Notes under the pieces: generated by a model
The model's input: the letters and a program-made list of their open reading frames with translations, nothing else
Databases searched by the model: none
Told to the model about the DNA's origin: nothing
From: Candidatus Peregrinibacteria bacterium GW2011_GWC2_39_14
GTDB lineage: Bacteria; Patescibacteriota; Gracilibacteria; UBA1369; UBA12463
Direction of reading: 5' to 3'
DNA length: 64,000 nt
Assembly: GCA_000993595.1 (NCBI GenBank)
Contig: LBWJ01000011.1
Span: forward strand, 36,001-100,000
Translations under genes and position numbers: made by a program
Shown here: positions 1 to 9,542 of the stretch, one piece after another
Numbering within the stretch: the stretch's first letter is position 1
How the letters are laid out: every line of letters starts with the position of its first letter

Positions 1-130
1 AGGTGATACACCAGGATTGTGCGGGGTAGCCAGTTAAGGCCAGCACTAAAGCAAAGACAGAATGAGAGAAAAAAGATTCGGGGGTAGCGCGGATGGCGCC
101 ATTCTAGCCCATCAAGATTTTCTCCCACAT
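1..130. other. GC-rich non-coding segment cut by the window edge, possible structured RNA of unknown family
   Basis: Clearly more GC-rich than flanking AT-rich DNA, no ORF in the track, contains GGATGGC/GCCATTC self-complementarity near 95-115. Confidence 0.3.
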
Positions 131-379
131 CTTCCTTTACTTATTATTTTTTAACCCTTACTTTTTAATGAACTTTGTTTTTCTTTTTGTTTTTGACTTT
201 TTCAAATCATATCAATTTATCAAACCTAAAGACTTTCGTCAAATTATTACGGTGGACGCAAATAGAAAGTATGTTTTACTTTAAAACAAGGTTTTTGGCA
301 AATAGAACGGGTCCCGTTTCACAATTCGCATTTCGTATTTAAAATTTGTTTCGTATTTCGATATTCTAATTTCGAAACG

Positions 380-467
380 TGGTGCCGGGGGCGGGACTTG
401 AACCCGCACACCTCTTACGAAGTAAGAGATTTTAAGTCTCTCGTGTCTGCCATTCCACCACCCCGGC
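380..467 (-). tRNA. tRNA-Leu (UAA), CCA encoded
   Basis: Minus strand GCCGGGG...CCCCGGC-A-CCA acceptor, anticodon loop CTTAAAA, long variable arm TTACTTCGTAAG, T-arm GCGGGTTCAAGTCCCGC. Confidence 0.96.
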
Positions 468-504
468 GAATAAACGTGAAACTAAACCCTATTTTATATT
501 AGTT

Positions 505-1446
505 TCAAAAATTCACAATATTTTTTGGTGTACCCTTCAAAAACGCCTCAATATTATCAGTCGAAACGTCAATCATTTTATCAAGTGCTTCTTTTGATCC
601 GAAAGCCACGTGCGGCGTCAAAACAACGTTCTCGAATTTAACAAAAGGATTATTTTTCACTCTTTCTTTTTCAAAAACATCCAAGCCCGCTCCCCTAACC
701 CATTTATTTTTCAAAGCCTTAATCAAAGCTTTCTCATCAATAATCGCACCACGCGCAGTATTAATAATAAAAGGTTTTTTCTTCATTTTCTTAAATTCAT
801 TTTCACCAAACTTATGAAACGTATCAGAAGTAAGTGGCGCAGATAAAACAATAAAATTGCTATCCGATAATAATTTTTCAAAACTAACATAATCAATATC
901 AGGCATCGGATTTTTTACGTTTTTCGTATGAGCAACAACATTCATTTCAAAGCTTTTCGCGATTTCAGAAACACGCATTCCGATTTTTCCAAAACCAAAA
1001 ATACCAAGTGTTTTATTTTTCAACTCAAATAATTCAAAAGATTCAACGATCAGCCCATCGTCCCATTTATTTTTCCTTATAACTTCATCTGCTTTTTTAA
1101 TATTCCTTGCAAGAACAAGCATTAAACTAAAAATATGCTCGGCAACCGACTCAGTCGCATATTCCGGCACGCTACTCATTTTAATACCATTTTTATGAGC
1201 CAGAGCAGTATTTATTCCATCAATGCCGGTCGACATTATAGAAATAAACTTACATTTCTTTAAATACGGCACAAAATCCAACTTTGGCCTTGGCAAAACC
1301 ATCAAAATATCCGCATCAACACGGCTTTTAACGAATTCCGGATCGCTCAATTTCAACATATCCGAAACGCGAACATCACCCAATTTTTTCAATCTTAATA
1401 AATGATCTTTTGAAACCTCACAATGTGAAATCACATGAATTTTCAT
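505..1446 (-). CDS. D-isomer-specific 2-hydroxyacid dehydrogenase family protein
   Basis: Protein has GIFGFGKIGMRV Rossmann motif, NTARGAIIDEKAL and TPHVAFGS motifs. Confidence 0.9.
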   Translation of the reverse strand: MKIHVISHCEVSKDHLLRLKKLGDVRVSDMLKLSDPEFVKSRVDADILMVLPRPKLDFVPYLKKCKFISIMSTGIDGINTALAHKNGIKMSSVPEYATESVAEHIFSLMLVLARNIKKADEVIRKNKWDDGLIVESFELFELKNKTLGIFGFGKIGMRVSEIAKSFEMNVVAHTKNVKNPMPDIDYVSFEKLLSDSNFIVLSAPLTSDTFHKFGENEFKKMKKKPFIINTARGAIIDEKALIKALKNKWVRGAGLDVFEKERVKNNPFVKFENVVLTPHVAFGSKEALDKMIDVSTDNIEAFLKGTPKNIVNF

Positions 1447-1452
1447 AAATTC

Positions 1453-1458
1453 ATTATA
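1453..1458 (-). promoter_or_regulatory. Extended -10 (TGTTATAAT) 6 nt from the dehydrogenase start codon
   Basis: Minus strand TTTGTTATAAT-GAATTT-ATG. Confidence 0.5.
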
Positions 1459-1503
1459 ACAAACCTTGCAAGTAAATTAATTAAATGATAGTTTTTTATT
1501 CGC

Positions 1504-1579
1504 GGGCCGGTAGCTCAGTCGGTAGAGCAAGCGCCTCTTAAGCGCAAGGTCGCGGGTCCGATCCCCGCCCGACCCACCA
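1504..1579 (+). tRNA. tRNA-Lys (CUU), CCA encoded
   Basis: GGGCCGG...CCGACCC-A-CCA, anticodon loop CTCTTAA, T-arm GCGGGTCCGATCCCCGC; one C-A mismatch in the acceptor stem. Confidence 0.92.
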
Positions 1580-1660
1580 CGCCGCCTTCGGCGGCAAATT
1601 CAAAATCCAAAACTCAAAATTCAAAACAAAATATAAATTCGAAATACAAATTTCGAATAT

Positions 1661-2089
1661 TTAAAACTTCCCACGCATAACGTCAGACAACGTGTATGTA
1701 AAAGACTTTACTAGAACCCACAATTCATTTCCAAGCTCATTAACAATCAATGAATCGAGTGAATTAATTCTGCAAAAAGCAACAAAACTTTCTCTAAATG
1801 CAAGATCGTCTAAAATCAAACCAACAACATGTCCGGGTAAGCATTCACAAATGCCACCATGTCTTACATCGGTATCATTAAGCATAACTCGTTTATCGTT
1901 CGACAAAGCTCTCAATTGATCAATAATAGATTGTGCAAAAACTGCTTTCTTTACACGCTCAGGGTCATCAGCGGCATTTGTTCTCACGAGCGATAAAAAT
2001 TCAAAACCACGCAGCATATGCGAACATATGCTACAAGCTAATTCATTTTCAAGCGTACCGGAGCCAAAACGTGAAAGCTCATTGATCAC
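1661..2089 (-). CDS. Hypothetical protein; may extend to 2203 through an in-frame TGA
   Basis: 142-aa ORF; same frame is open upstream to ATG 2203 except for one TGA at 2096-2098. Confidence 0.5.
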   Translation of the reverse strand: MINELSRFGSGTLENELACSICSHMLRGFEFLSLVRTNAADDPERVKKAVFAQSIIDQLRALSNDKRVMLNDTDVRHGGICECLPGHVVGLILDDLAFRESFVAFCRINSLDSLIVNELGNELWVLVKSFTYTLSDVMRGKF

Positions 2090-2226
2090 AGCAGCTCAAA
2101 ACGCTACCTCTCCAGGTTCAAGATCTCTGTTTATATAAGCAGGAGGACAAAAAGGTGTACCCATAGGAGATTCATATAAACCACAATCTAATTTCGTCCC
2201 CATAAATTATTTTATTACAGATTTTT

Positions 2227-2254
2227 ATTATACCCACTTTCCAAATTTAATCAA
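2227..2254 (-). promoter_or_regulatory. Sigma-70-type promoter TTGATT-16-TATAAT upstream of the 2203 start
   Basis: -35 at 2249-2254, -10 at 2227-2232 on minus strand. Confidence 0.5.
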
Positions 2255-2309
2255 GCCAAGATAAATTCATAAGCGTTTTTTTTGCTAAAATGCACATGAA
2301 CAAACATTT

Positions 2310-3413
2310 ATGCCAAAAAACATTTTATTTTATACAGACACGCCAATTTGTGGTGGCGCTGAAAGACAAATGACAATACTTGCCAAGTTTTTAGATAAAC
2401 AAAAATACAACCTATTTTTGGCTTGTGCAAAAGCAAAATCAGTTGACGACTTGGCGGAAAAATTTGAAAAAACCGGTTCAAAAATATTCAGATTAAATGT
2501 AATTCACAAACATGATCCGCGTCACTATTTTCAACTAAAAAAAATAATCCGCGAAAATAAAATAGAAATCCTTCATGCACACGTTTGGAATCCCGCATCA
2601 TGCAGATACGCCTATTTGGCCAGCAAATCATGCAAAATTCCACTTGTTATTACAGAACACGATCCGGGTGAGATTTCGCCTTTAAAAACCGCATTCAAAA
2701 AATGGCTCTTAAAAAACGCTTCCAAAATCATTGCGATTTCAGAAGAAAATAAAAAATTACTTAAAGCGCTTTATCCGCATGTAGCAAGCAAAATCTCGGT
2801 TGTACACAATGGAATCGATATCGCGGAATTTGAAAAAAAAATCACACACGCTCAAAGTAATCCCAACCAAAACAATCCAAAAACAATTCTCACAGTCGCG
2901 GCTTTGCATCCACGCAAAGGCTTAAAATACCTAATCGAAGCTTTCTCGAAAATTAACGATAAAAACCTACAATTACAAATCGTCGGCGAAGGTCCGCAAA
3001 AACAAGAACTTCAAGAATTAACACGAAAATTAAACCTTTCAGAACAAGTAAAATTCCTCGGCTGGAGAAACGACATTCCAGAACTCATGGCTTCCGCAAA
3101 TATGTTCGTACTCCCCTCTCTCCATGAAGCTTTTGGACTCGTCTTGCTTGAAGCAATTCTCGCAAAATTGCCAATTATCGCAACAAATTCCGGCGGAATT
3201 CCGGAAATCATCGAAAATAACAAAAATGGCTTACTTGTACCGCCAAAAGATGCAGAAACACTTGCAAATACGATAAAAATCCTGCTTGAAAACGATGAAT
3301 TGAACAAAAAATTTGTACAAGCTGGTTTAGAAAAAGTTTATGAAAAATTTAACGCCGAAACTATGGCTAAAAAAACTGAAATAATCTATGATAGAGCCTT
3401 AAGCGCCAATTAA
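2310..3413 (+). CDS. GT4-family glycosyltransferase
   Basis: GGAERQ N-terminal motif and E-x7-E type LPSLHEAFGLVLLEA C-terminal motif. Confidence 0.93.
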   Translation: MPKNILFYTDTPICGGAERQMTILAKFLDKQKYNLFLACAKAKSVDDLAEKFEKTGSKIFRLNVIHKHDPRHYFQLKKIIRENKIEILHAHVWNPASCRYAYLASKSCKIPLVITEHDPGEISPLKTAFKKWLLKNASKIIAISEENKKLLKALYPHVASKISVVHNGIDIAEFEKKITHAQSNPNQNNPKTILTVAALHPRKGLKYLIEAFSKINDKNLQLQIVGEGPQKQELQELTRKLNLSEQVKFLGWRNDIPELMASANMFVLPSLHEAFGLVLLEAILAKLPIIATNSGGIPEIIENNKNGLLVPPKDAETLANTIKILLENDELNKKFVQAGLEKVYEKFNAETMAKKTEIIYDRALSAN

Positions 3414-3418
3414 TATCT

Positions 3419-4762
3419 ATGAAAACAAAAACATTATTCATTTGCGAAAATTGCGGATACCAATCAAATAAATGGGTTGGCAAATGTTCGAATTGTGACA
3501 AATGGAATACGTTTAAAGAAGAAACCGTAATGACAGGCACTCCAAAAAAAACCGCGGGACTTAAAGCAATTGCGCCAAGAAAACTCTCATCAATGTCAAA
3601 AGCTTATTCAAAAATCCCAACAAACATCGAAGAACTTGATCGCGTTCTTGGTGGCGGAATCGTTTCCGGAAGCGTCACTTTGCTCAGCGGTGAGCCTGGA
3701 ATCGGCAAATCAACAATCACACTTCAAATCTGCGAAACAATCGCGCGCCAAAATAAAAACGTACTTTATATTTCCGGCGAAGAAGGCCTTGATCAAATTT
3801 CCATGCGCGCGCAAAGACTTGGCATCACATCAGAAAATATTCAAATGATTTCCACGAATAGCTTAGAAGAAGTTTTAGGCACTCTGGAAGCTGAAAAACC
3901 GGATTTCGCAATAATCGATTCCATTCAAACAATCTCAAGCGAAAACGTACCCTCAACTGCAGGATCAAGCAATCAAATCAAGCTCTGCGCAGAAGCAATA
4001 ATAAGTTTTGCAAAAACGTATAAAATCCCAATTTTCATAATCGGGCACGTTGTAAAAGACGGCGCCCTCGCAGGACCAAAAACTCTCGAACACGTTGTTG
4101 ATGCCGTTATTTACATAGAAGGCGAGCGCTACCAGAATCTTCGCATTTTCCGCGGAACAAAAAATCGCTTTGGCTCAACAAACGAAGTCGGCATTTTTGA
4201 AATGGCAGAAAATGGCTTAAAAGAAGTAAAAAATCCATCTTCAATATTTATCGATAATAGAAACTCCAAATCTTCGGGAACGGTTGTCACAGTCGCAATT
4301 GAAGGAACACGACCATTTTTAATTGAAGTCCAAGCGCTCACAAATTATTCAAATTTTGGCTATCCAAAGCGCACAGCAAACGGCTTTGATTTAAATCGAC
4401 TCCAAATGCTTATCGCGGTTTTGGAAAAACACGCAAACATCAAACTTCAAAACCAAGACGTATTCATAAACATTGCCGGCGGACTCCGCTTAACCGATCC
4501 TGCCGCAGATTTAGCGATTCTTCTCGCAATCGCCTCATCAATCAAAAAAATCCCAATTCCACACGATTTATGCGCAATCGGTGAAGTCGGCTTAACCGGT
4601 GAAACCCGCCCAATTGCCCAACTTGCCCGTCGCGTTATGGAAGCCGAAAAACTAGGCTTCAAGCAAATCGTTATTTCTCAAACAAAAGAAAACATTTCTT
4701 CAAAAGCTGAAGTGATACAGATAAAAATGATTAGAGATGCGATGAAGTTATTCACGAGCTAA
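3419..4762 (+). CDS. radA: DNA repair protein RadA
   Basis: N-terminal C4 zinc finger (CENCGYQS..CSNC), GEPGIGKST Walker A, KNRFG motif, Lon-like C-terminal domain. Confidence 0.96.
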   Translation: MKTKTLFICENCGYQSNKWVGKCSNCDKWNTFKEETVMTGTPKKTAGLKAIAPRKLSSMSKAYSKIPTNIEELDRVLGGGIVSGSVTLLSGEPGIGKSTITLQICETIARQNKNVLYISGEEGLDQISMRAQRLGITSENIQMISTNSLEEVLGTLEAEKPDFAIIDSIQTISSENVPSTAGSSNQIKLCAEAIISFAKTYKIPIFIIGHVVKDGALAGPKTLEHVVDAVIYIEGERYQNLRIFRGTKNRFGSTNEVGIFEMAENGLKEVKNPSSIFIDNRNSKSSGTVVTVAIEGTRPFLIEVQALTNYSNFGYPKRTANGFDLNRLQMLIAVLEKHANIKLQNQDVFINIAGGLRLTDPAADLAILLAIASSIKKIPIPHDLCAIGEVGLTGETRPIAQLARRVMEAEKLGFKQIVISQTKENISSKAEVIQIKMIRDAMKLFTS

Positions 4763-5296
4763 CCTCTGCACAAAGCGCTTCAAGGCTCCAATGAAAGTTC
4801 CTGTATATTTTTCGGGATACGCTCCAACATCAATAAGCACCTCATCCAATTTCGCCCAATCTGCTCTTTCAACTTCTTTTGCGTCAAAAGCAAAAGGGCC
4901 AGAACATACAACGCTATACAAAACAGTATTTTCTTGATTTGTAGGGCGTGAATTATTTTGATATCTCGCAATTTCAATAAAATCTAAACCCGCAGGCAAC
5001 TCTTGCGAATTCGCAAGCAACTCTTCTCTAAACTCACGTCTAGCCGCATCGATATAAAACTCCCCCTTCTCTAGATGACCACCAACCGATACGGAAAACA
5101 GGCCTTTACTAACCTTTTGCGTTAACGATCTCTGCACCAAAAGCAATTCAGTTAAAGTTTCATCCTTAAAAGCAAGAACATTCACGCTTCTATGCCTAAG
5201 ACCTCTTGCATGAATCTCGTCATAATCAGCAAAACCAACAACGCGGTCATCTTCATCAACGACGTCAAGAATATCTGGAATATAATCATCAGACAT
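4748..5296 (-). CDS. NUDIX hydrolase (isopentenyl-diphosphate isomerase-like)
   Basis: GGHLEKGEFYIDAARREFREEL resembles the Nudix box; convergent 15-nt overlap with radA. Confidence 0.85.
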   Translation of the reverse strand: MSDDYIPDILDVVDEDDRVVGFADYDEIHARGLRHRSVNVLAFKDETLTELLLVQRSLTQKVSKGLFSVSVGGHLEKGEFYIDAARREFREELLANSQELPAGLDFIEIARYQNNSRPTNQENTVLYSVVCSGPFAFDAKEVERADWAKLDEVLIDVGAYPEKYTGTFIGALKRFVQRLARE

Positions 5297-5364
5297 AACT
5301 TTATTTTTAAAATACTAAATATTAAAAATTAGCCGACAGACTGTTTATCGACGCCAACAGGTTG

Positions 5365-5718
5365 CTATTCTCTTCGTCTTTTCCAATCAATGCCGGAAGC
5401 AGCCGTAAGAGCACCTCCAAACCCGGCAAGAAATACACCGACATCAACGTCACGTCGCAATCTCAATATTTGACACTCAGGTGCTTCCGCCCTTTTCAAA
5501 TATTCTGCATCAGCTTGTCGCTCTTCAGCAGGGGGAACACATTTTCCAAACGCACGTTCATGGCTAGTTATTACACAATCGGTCATCCCAAGCCCAGCAG
5601 CTGCTGCTGAAAATGCAAAACCAAGCATACGAAGGCCTTGATGATCTCCCGCATTAGAACTCGGTGTATTACGCATAAAACATTGTATTAAATTATTATT
5701 AGGACTATAAAATAACAC
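5365..5718 (-). CDS. Small membrane protein, probable two-helix topology with Cys-containing loop
   Basis: Two hydrophobic segments flanking a polar loop with three Cys; actual start may be the internal Met (MRNTPSSN). Confidence 0.5.
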   Translation of the reverse strand: MLFYSPNNNLIQCFMRNTPSSNAGDHQGLRMLGFAFSAAAAGLGMTDCVITSHERAFGKCVPPAEERQADAEYLKRAEAPECQILRLRRDVDVGVFLAGFGGALTAASGIDWKRRRE

Positions 5719-5767
5719 GCAACATATAATCTGTCAAGTACTAGTTCGAAAAAATAAAATTTGAAAC

Positions 5768-6037
5768 CTAAGCAGCTTCAGACTTTCTAGCGTCTCTCCT
5801 TTTAGCTATATCTCGAAGTCCAAAAGCTGTACCTAAAACACCAGCAGCTCCAAAAAAAAGAACCGAAGGAATAGCTTCTCTTGCCTTTTCCCTTGTTTGA
5901 AGACAAACGTCCGGAACAACAGAAAATTGACAAACCTTATCAGGCACAGCAGCTCTCTCGATAGTCCCAGGCGCACACACAAGACCAGCAATTGCAAACG
6001 AAACAGCCATCCCTAAATCTTGAAATCTTTCTTTCAT
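5768..6037 (-). CDS. Small membrane protein similar in layout to the neighbour at 5365-5718
   Basis: Hydrophobic N-terminal segment, three-Cys region, second hydrophobic segment, basic tail. Confidence 0.55.
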   Translation of the reverse strand: MKERFQDLGMAVSFAIAGLVCAPGTIERAAVPDKVCQFSVVPDVCLQTREKAREAIPSVLFFGAAGVLGTAFGLRDIAKRRDARKSEAA

Positions 6038-6098
6038 AATATATAAATCATCATCAACAATATAAACCCGATAAATAGATTATGTCAAAAGCAAAAAA

Positions 6099-6872
6099 TT
6101 AAATCCCAAAAAACTCCTCTGAATTCTTCTGTAACTGTACCTCCAAAGTTGACATATCCAAGCCTTTTATCTTCTGAATTTCTTTCGCAACTTCGACAAC
6201 AAAAGCAGGCTCATTTCTCTGTCCGCGGAAAGCCTGTGGAGCCAAAAATGGACAATCCGTCTCAATCATAATTCGATCAATTGGCGCGGCAAAAATCGTA
6301 TCACGCACATTCTGTGCCTTTGGATAAGTTGAAATTCCGGTAAAAGACGTCATCCCTCCCCTTTCCCAAATTTGCTTCGCAAAATCAACATTTCCCGTAT
6401 AACAATGAAAAACAAATCGCAGACCCTTAAAATCCTGCAAAATTTGAAGAACGTCAATTTCCGAATCACGAGCGTGAATTATAACGGGCAAATCCAGGTT
6501 TTTGGCCAGCTCAAGCTGAAGCTTAAAGGCTCGAACCTGCTCTTCGTGCGAAGTTTGCGCTTTAAAATAATCCAATCCAATTTCACCAATCGCAACAATT
6601 TTTTTACCTTGTTTTTTATCCGCCTGCGCTTGTTCAAAAAATTTGCTCATAAGTGTCTCATCAACCAATTTTGTCTCATATGGATGCATGCCCAAAGCTG
6701 AGTACATAAAGCCATATTTGGCGCTTAACTCAAGCACTCCTGAACAACTTTTTAGATCACAACCAATATTGATGATTTTCTCAACTCCAGCCTTCTTTGC
6801 ACGATCAATCACCTGCTCCAAATCAGGCTCAAATTCAGGAAAAGTTAAATGTGCATGTGTATCGATAAACAT
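6099..6872 (-). CDS. tatD: TatD family metal-dependent hydrolase/DNase
   Basis: MFIDTHAHLTFPEF start, GEIGLDY, FHCYTGN, IETDCPFLAP motifs; ATG at 6872 preferred to the upstream TTG of the ORF track. Confidence 0.94.
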   Translation of the reverse strand: MFIDTHAHLTFPEFEPDLEQVIDRAKKAGVEKIINIGCDLKSCSGVLELSAKYGFMYSALGMHPYETKLVDETLMSKFFEQAQADKKQGKKIVAIGEIGLDYFKAQTSHEEQVRAFKLQLELAKNLDLPVIIHARDSEIDVLQILQDFKGLRFVFHCYTGNVDFAKQIWERGGMTSFTGISTYPKAQNVRDTIFAAPIDRIMIETDCPFLAPQAFRGQRNEPAFVVEVAKEIQKIKGLDMSTLEVQLQKNSEEFFGI

Positions 6873-6878
6873 GAACCG

Positions 6879-6907
6879 ATTATACGAGGACGGAGGCAAT
6901 TTTTCAA
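6879..6907 (-). promoter_or_regulatory. tatD promoter TTGAAA-17-TATAAT, 6 nt before ATG
   Basis: Minus strand TTGAAAAATTGCCTCCGTCCTCGTATAATCGGTTCATG. Confidence 0.65.
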
Positions 6908-6935
6908 TGGGGACGGAGGCAATCGCGTTGAGCAT

Positions 6936-6943
6936 GATATAAT
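6936..6943 (+). promoter_or_regulatory. nadB extended -10 (TGATATAAT), 6 nt before ATG
   Basis: GCATGATATAAT-CCAAGC-ATG at 6950. Confidence 0.55.
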
Positions 6944-6949
6944 CCAAGC

Positions 6950-8458
6950 ATGAAATTCGACTTCATCATCGTCGGCTCAGGAATCGCGGGACTAAATTCG
7001 GCCTTAAACGCATCAAAATTTGGCAAAGTTTTAATCATCACAAAAAAACGCTTAATCAATTCCAACACCAATTTTGCGCAAGGTGGAATCGCCGCAGTAT
7101 TAAACAGAACCGATAATTTCAAAAAACACGTTGAAGATACGTTGACCGCCGGATGCTTTCACAACAACAAGCGCGCAGTTGAATTCATGGTCAAAAATGG
7201 CCCAAAAGCCATTAAAAAACTCATGCAAATCGGCGTACATTTTGAAATCAAAAATCCACAAAACGTAAACAATTTATCTTTAACTCGTGAAGGCGGGCAC
7301 TCAGAATATAGAATCGCATATGCAGGCGATCACACGGGCGCGGAAATCGAAAAAACGCTTATACAAGCAGTAAAGCAAAACAAAAAAATTACGATTTTTG
7401 AAAATGCATTCGCGCTCGATTTAATAACTGAAAATAAAACCTGTTATGGAATTCAAATAATCCGAAACAACAAAATCGAAAACATCTTTGCACGCGCAGT
7501 CATCCTTGCAACAGGCGGAGCGGGTCAAGTTTATAAACATACAACCAATCCGGAAATTTCAACCGGAGACGGCATTGCAATGGCCCTACGTGCAGGCGCA
7601 AAAGCCGAAGATATGGAATTCATCCAATTTCATCCAACCGCTCTCGCAATCCCTCGCAAACCATTGTTTCTACTGTCTGAATCCCTGCGTGGTGAAGGCG
7701 CAATTTTAATAAACTCAAAAGGCGAAAGGTTTATGCAAAAAGCACACAAGCTCGCCGAACTCGCGCCTCGTGATATCGTTGCACGTGAAATTTATGCCGA
7801 GCAAAAATCAGGAACAATTTTTCTTGATATATCTCACGAAAAACCGGATTTCATTCGCAAACGTTTCCCAAAAATCTACTCAACTTTAAAAAAGAATTAC
7901 AACCTTGATTTAACAAAGGATAAAATCCCCGTTACTCCGGCAGCACATTATCTTTGCGGCGGAATAAAAGTAAATTTAAATTGCTCTCCAAGAATCAAAA
8001 ATCTTTATGCATTTGGAGAAATGACTTGCACTGGTGTTCATGGAGCCAACAGACTTGCATCAAATTCGCTTCTTGAAGCCATGGTTTTTAGCGAAGAAAT
8101 AACGAAACAACTCAAAAATCTCGCTAAAACAAAAAGCCTCGGATCAACAGCCTCCATCAAAACAATAAAGGCCGCCACGCCAAAACTCGCAAAAACAGCA
8201 ACTACCACAAGCTCAAAAATGACTAAAGTAAAAGAAAAAATTCAATTTCTCATGTGGCAAAATGCAGGCATTCTTCGCACAGCAAAGAAACTAAAAGAAA
8301 ATCTCAAAGAACTCAGCGAACTTGAAAAACTTATCCCAAAAAACGAAACAAACATCCAAATCGCAGAAACGAAAAACATGATCCTCGTCAGTCAAATAAT
8401 CACAGAATCCGCATTACTCCGCAAGAAATCCCTCGGCTGCCACTTTATGAACAATTGA
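6950..8458 (+). CDS. nadB: L-aspartate oxidase
   Basis: FAD-binding GSGIAGLN N-terminus, NTNFAQGGIAA, HTGAEI, FIQFHPTAL, GVHGANRLASNSLLEA motifs. Confidence 0.95.
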   Translation: MKFDFIIVGSGIAGLNSALNASKFGKVLIITKKRLINSNTNFAQGGIAAVLNRTDNFKKHVEDTLTAGCFHNNKRAVEFMVKNGPKAIKKLMQIGVHFEIKNPQNVNNLSLTREGGHSEYRIAYAGDHTGAEIEKTLIQAVKQNKKITIFENAFALDLITENKTCYGIQIIRNNKIENIFARAVILATGGAGQVYKHTTNPEISTGDGIAMALRAGAKAEDMEFIQFHPTALAIPRKPLFLLSESLRGEGAILINSKGERFMQKAHKLAELAPRDIVAREIYAEQKSGTIFLDISHEKPDFIRKRFPKIYSTLKKNYNLDLTKDKIPVTPAAHYLCGGIKVNLNCSPRIKNLYAFGEMTCTGVHGANRLASNSLLEAMVFSEEITKQLKNLAKTKSLGSTASIKTIKAATPKLAKTATTTSSKMTKVKEKIQFLMWQNAGILRTAKKLKENLKELSELEKLIPKNETNIQIAETKNMILVSQIITESALLRKKSLGCHFMNN

Positions 8459-9535
8459 TTATTTTTCCTCAACGCTCAATTTCGCCGCCTGATCATTCGT
8501 AATCAAAGCCTCAATCATTTCATCAATGCTGCCTTCCATTATCGAAGGCAAATTATTAAAACTCACTTTAATTCGATGATCCGTAACGCGATCCTGAGGA
8601 AAATTATACGTACGAATTTTCTCAGATCTATCCCCTGTTCCAATCTGAATCGCCCTCTGCGCTCCAATTTCTTTCATACGTTTTTCTTCTTCGTATGTAT
8701 ACAATCTTGAACGCAAAATCGACATTGCCTTGCTCTTATTTTTAAGCTGACTTCGCTCGTCTTGGCACGCAACAACAACTCCGGTCGGAACGTGCGTAAT
8801 ACGCACCGCAGAATCAGTTGTATTAACACTCTGACCACCAGCCCCGGAAGATCGATAAACATCAATACGCAAATCTTTATCTTCAATTTTAAAATCAATT
8901 TCTTCAATTTCAGGCAAAACCGCAACAGTCGCAGTCGAAGTATGGATCCTACCTTGCGCTTCTGTTGTTGGAATTCTTTGAACACGATGAACTCCGCTTT
9001 CATATTTCATCTTTCCGTAAACACCATCGCCAATAATCTTAAAAATCAATTCCTTAGAACCTCCGGCTGTCGCCTCGGAACCACTCAAAATCTCCGTTTT
9101 ATAATTATGATTATCAGCCCATCTCATATACATTCTGCCTAGATTAGAAGCAAAAAGTGCCGCCTCCTCGCCACCAACTCCAGCCCTAAGCTCAACGATA
9201 CAATTTCTTTCATCATTTGGATCCTTTGGAAGCAATTCAACCTTTATCTGTTCAAATAATTTGTTCAACTTTGTCTGAGCAGAAGTTAGCTGCTCTTCTG
9301 CCAAATCTTTAAAATCTTTTTCTGAATTTGAAGACAAAATCGAATTTGCTTCAGAAATTTCCGCTTCAGCCTGAAGCAGTTCTTGATACAAATTCATAGC
9401 CGGTTCCAACTGTTTCAAGCGAAGCCCAATTTCCTTCATCCTCTGCACATTATTTGAAATATCAGGACTTGATAATTCACCCTGCAAAACCTTATATTCA
9501 CCTTCTAATTTTTGAAGCTTAGTTTTTAAATCCAT
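8459..9535 (-). CDS. prfA: Peptide chain release factor 1
   Basis: GGQ motif ([24 protein letters not shown]) and PST-like anticodon-recognition region ([16 protein letters not shown]). Confidence 0.96.
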   Translation of the reverse strand: MDLKTKLQKLEGEYKVLQGELSSPDISNNVQRMKEIGLRLKQLEPAMNLYQELLQAEAEISEANSILSSNSEKDFKDLAEEQLTSAQTKLNKLFEQIKVELLPKDPNDERNCIVELRAGVGGEEAALFASNLGRMYMRWADNHNYKTEILSGSEATAGGSKELIFKIIGDGVYGKMKYESGVHRVQRIPTTEAQGRIHTSTATVAVLPEIEEIDFKIEDKDLRIDVYRSSGAGGQSVNTTDSAVRITHVPTGVVVACQDERSQLKNKSKAMSILRSRLYTYEEEKRMKEIGAQRAIQIGTGDRSEKIRTYNFPQDRVTDHRIKVSFNNLPSIMEGSIDEMIEALITNDQAAKLSVEEK

Positions 9536-9542
9536 ATTTTAT

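Noticed and set aside
1-130. RNase P RNA 3' end (GACAGAAT near 57)
   Set aside because: Only a short match; the following CCGGCUUA-type conserved bases are absent
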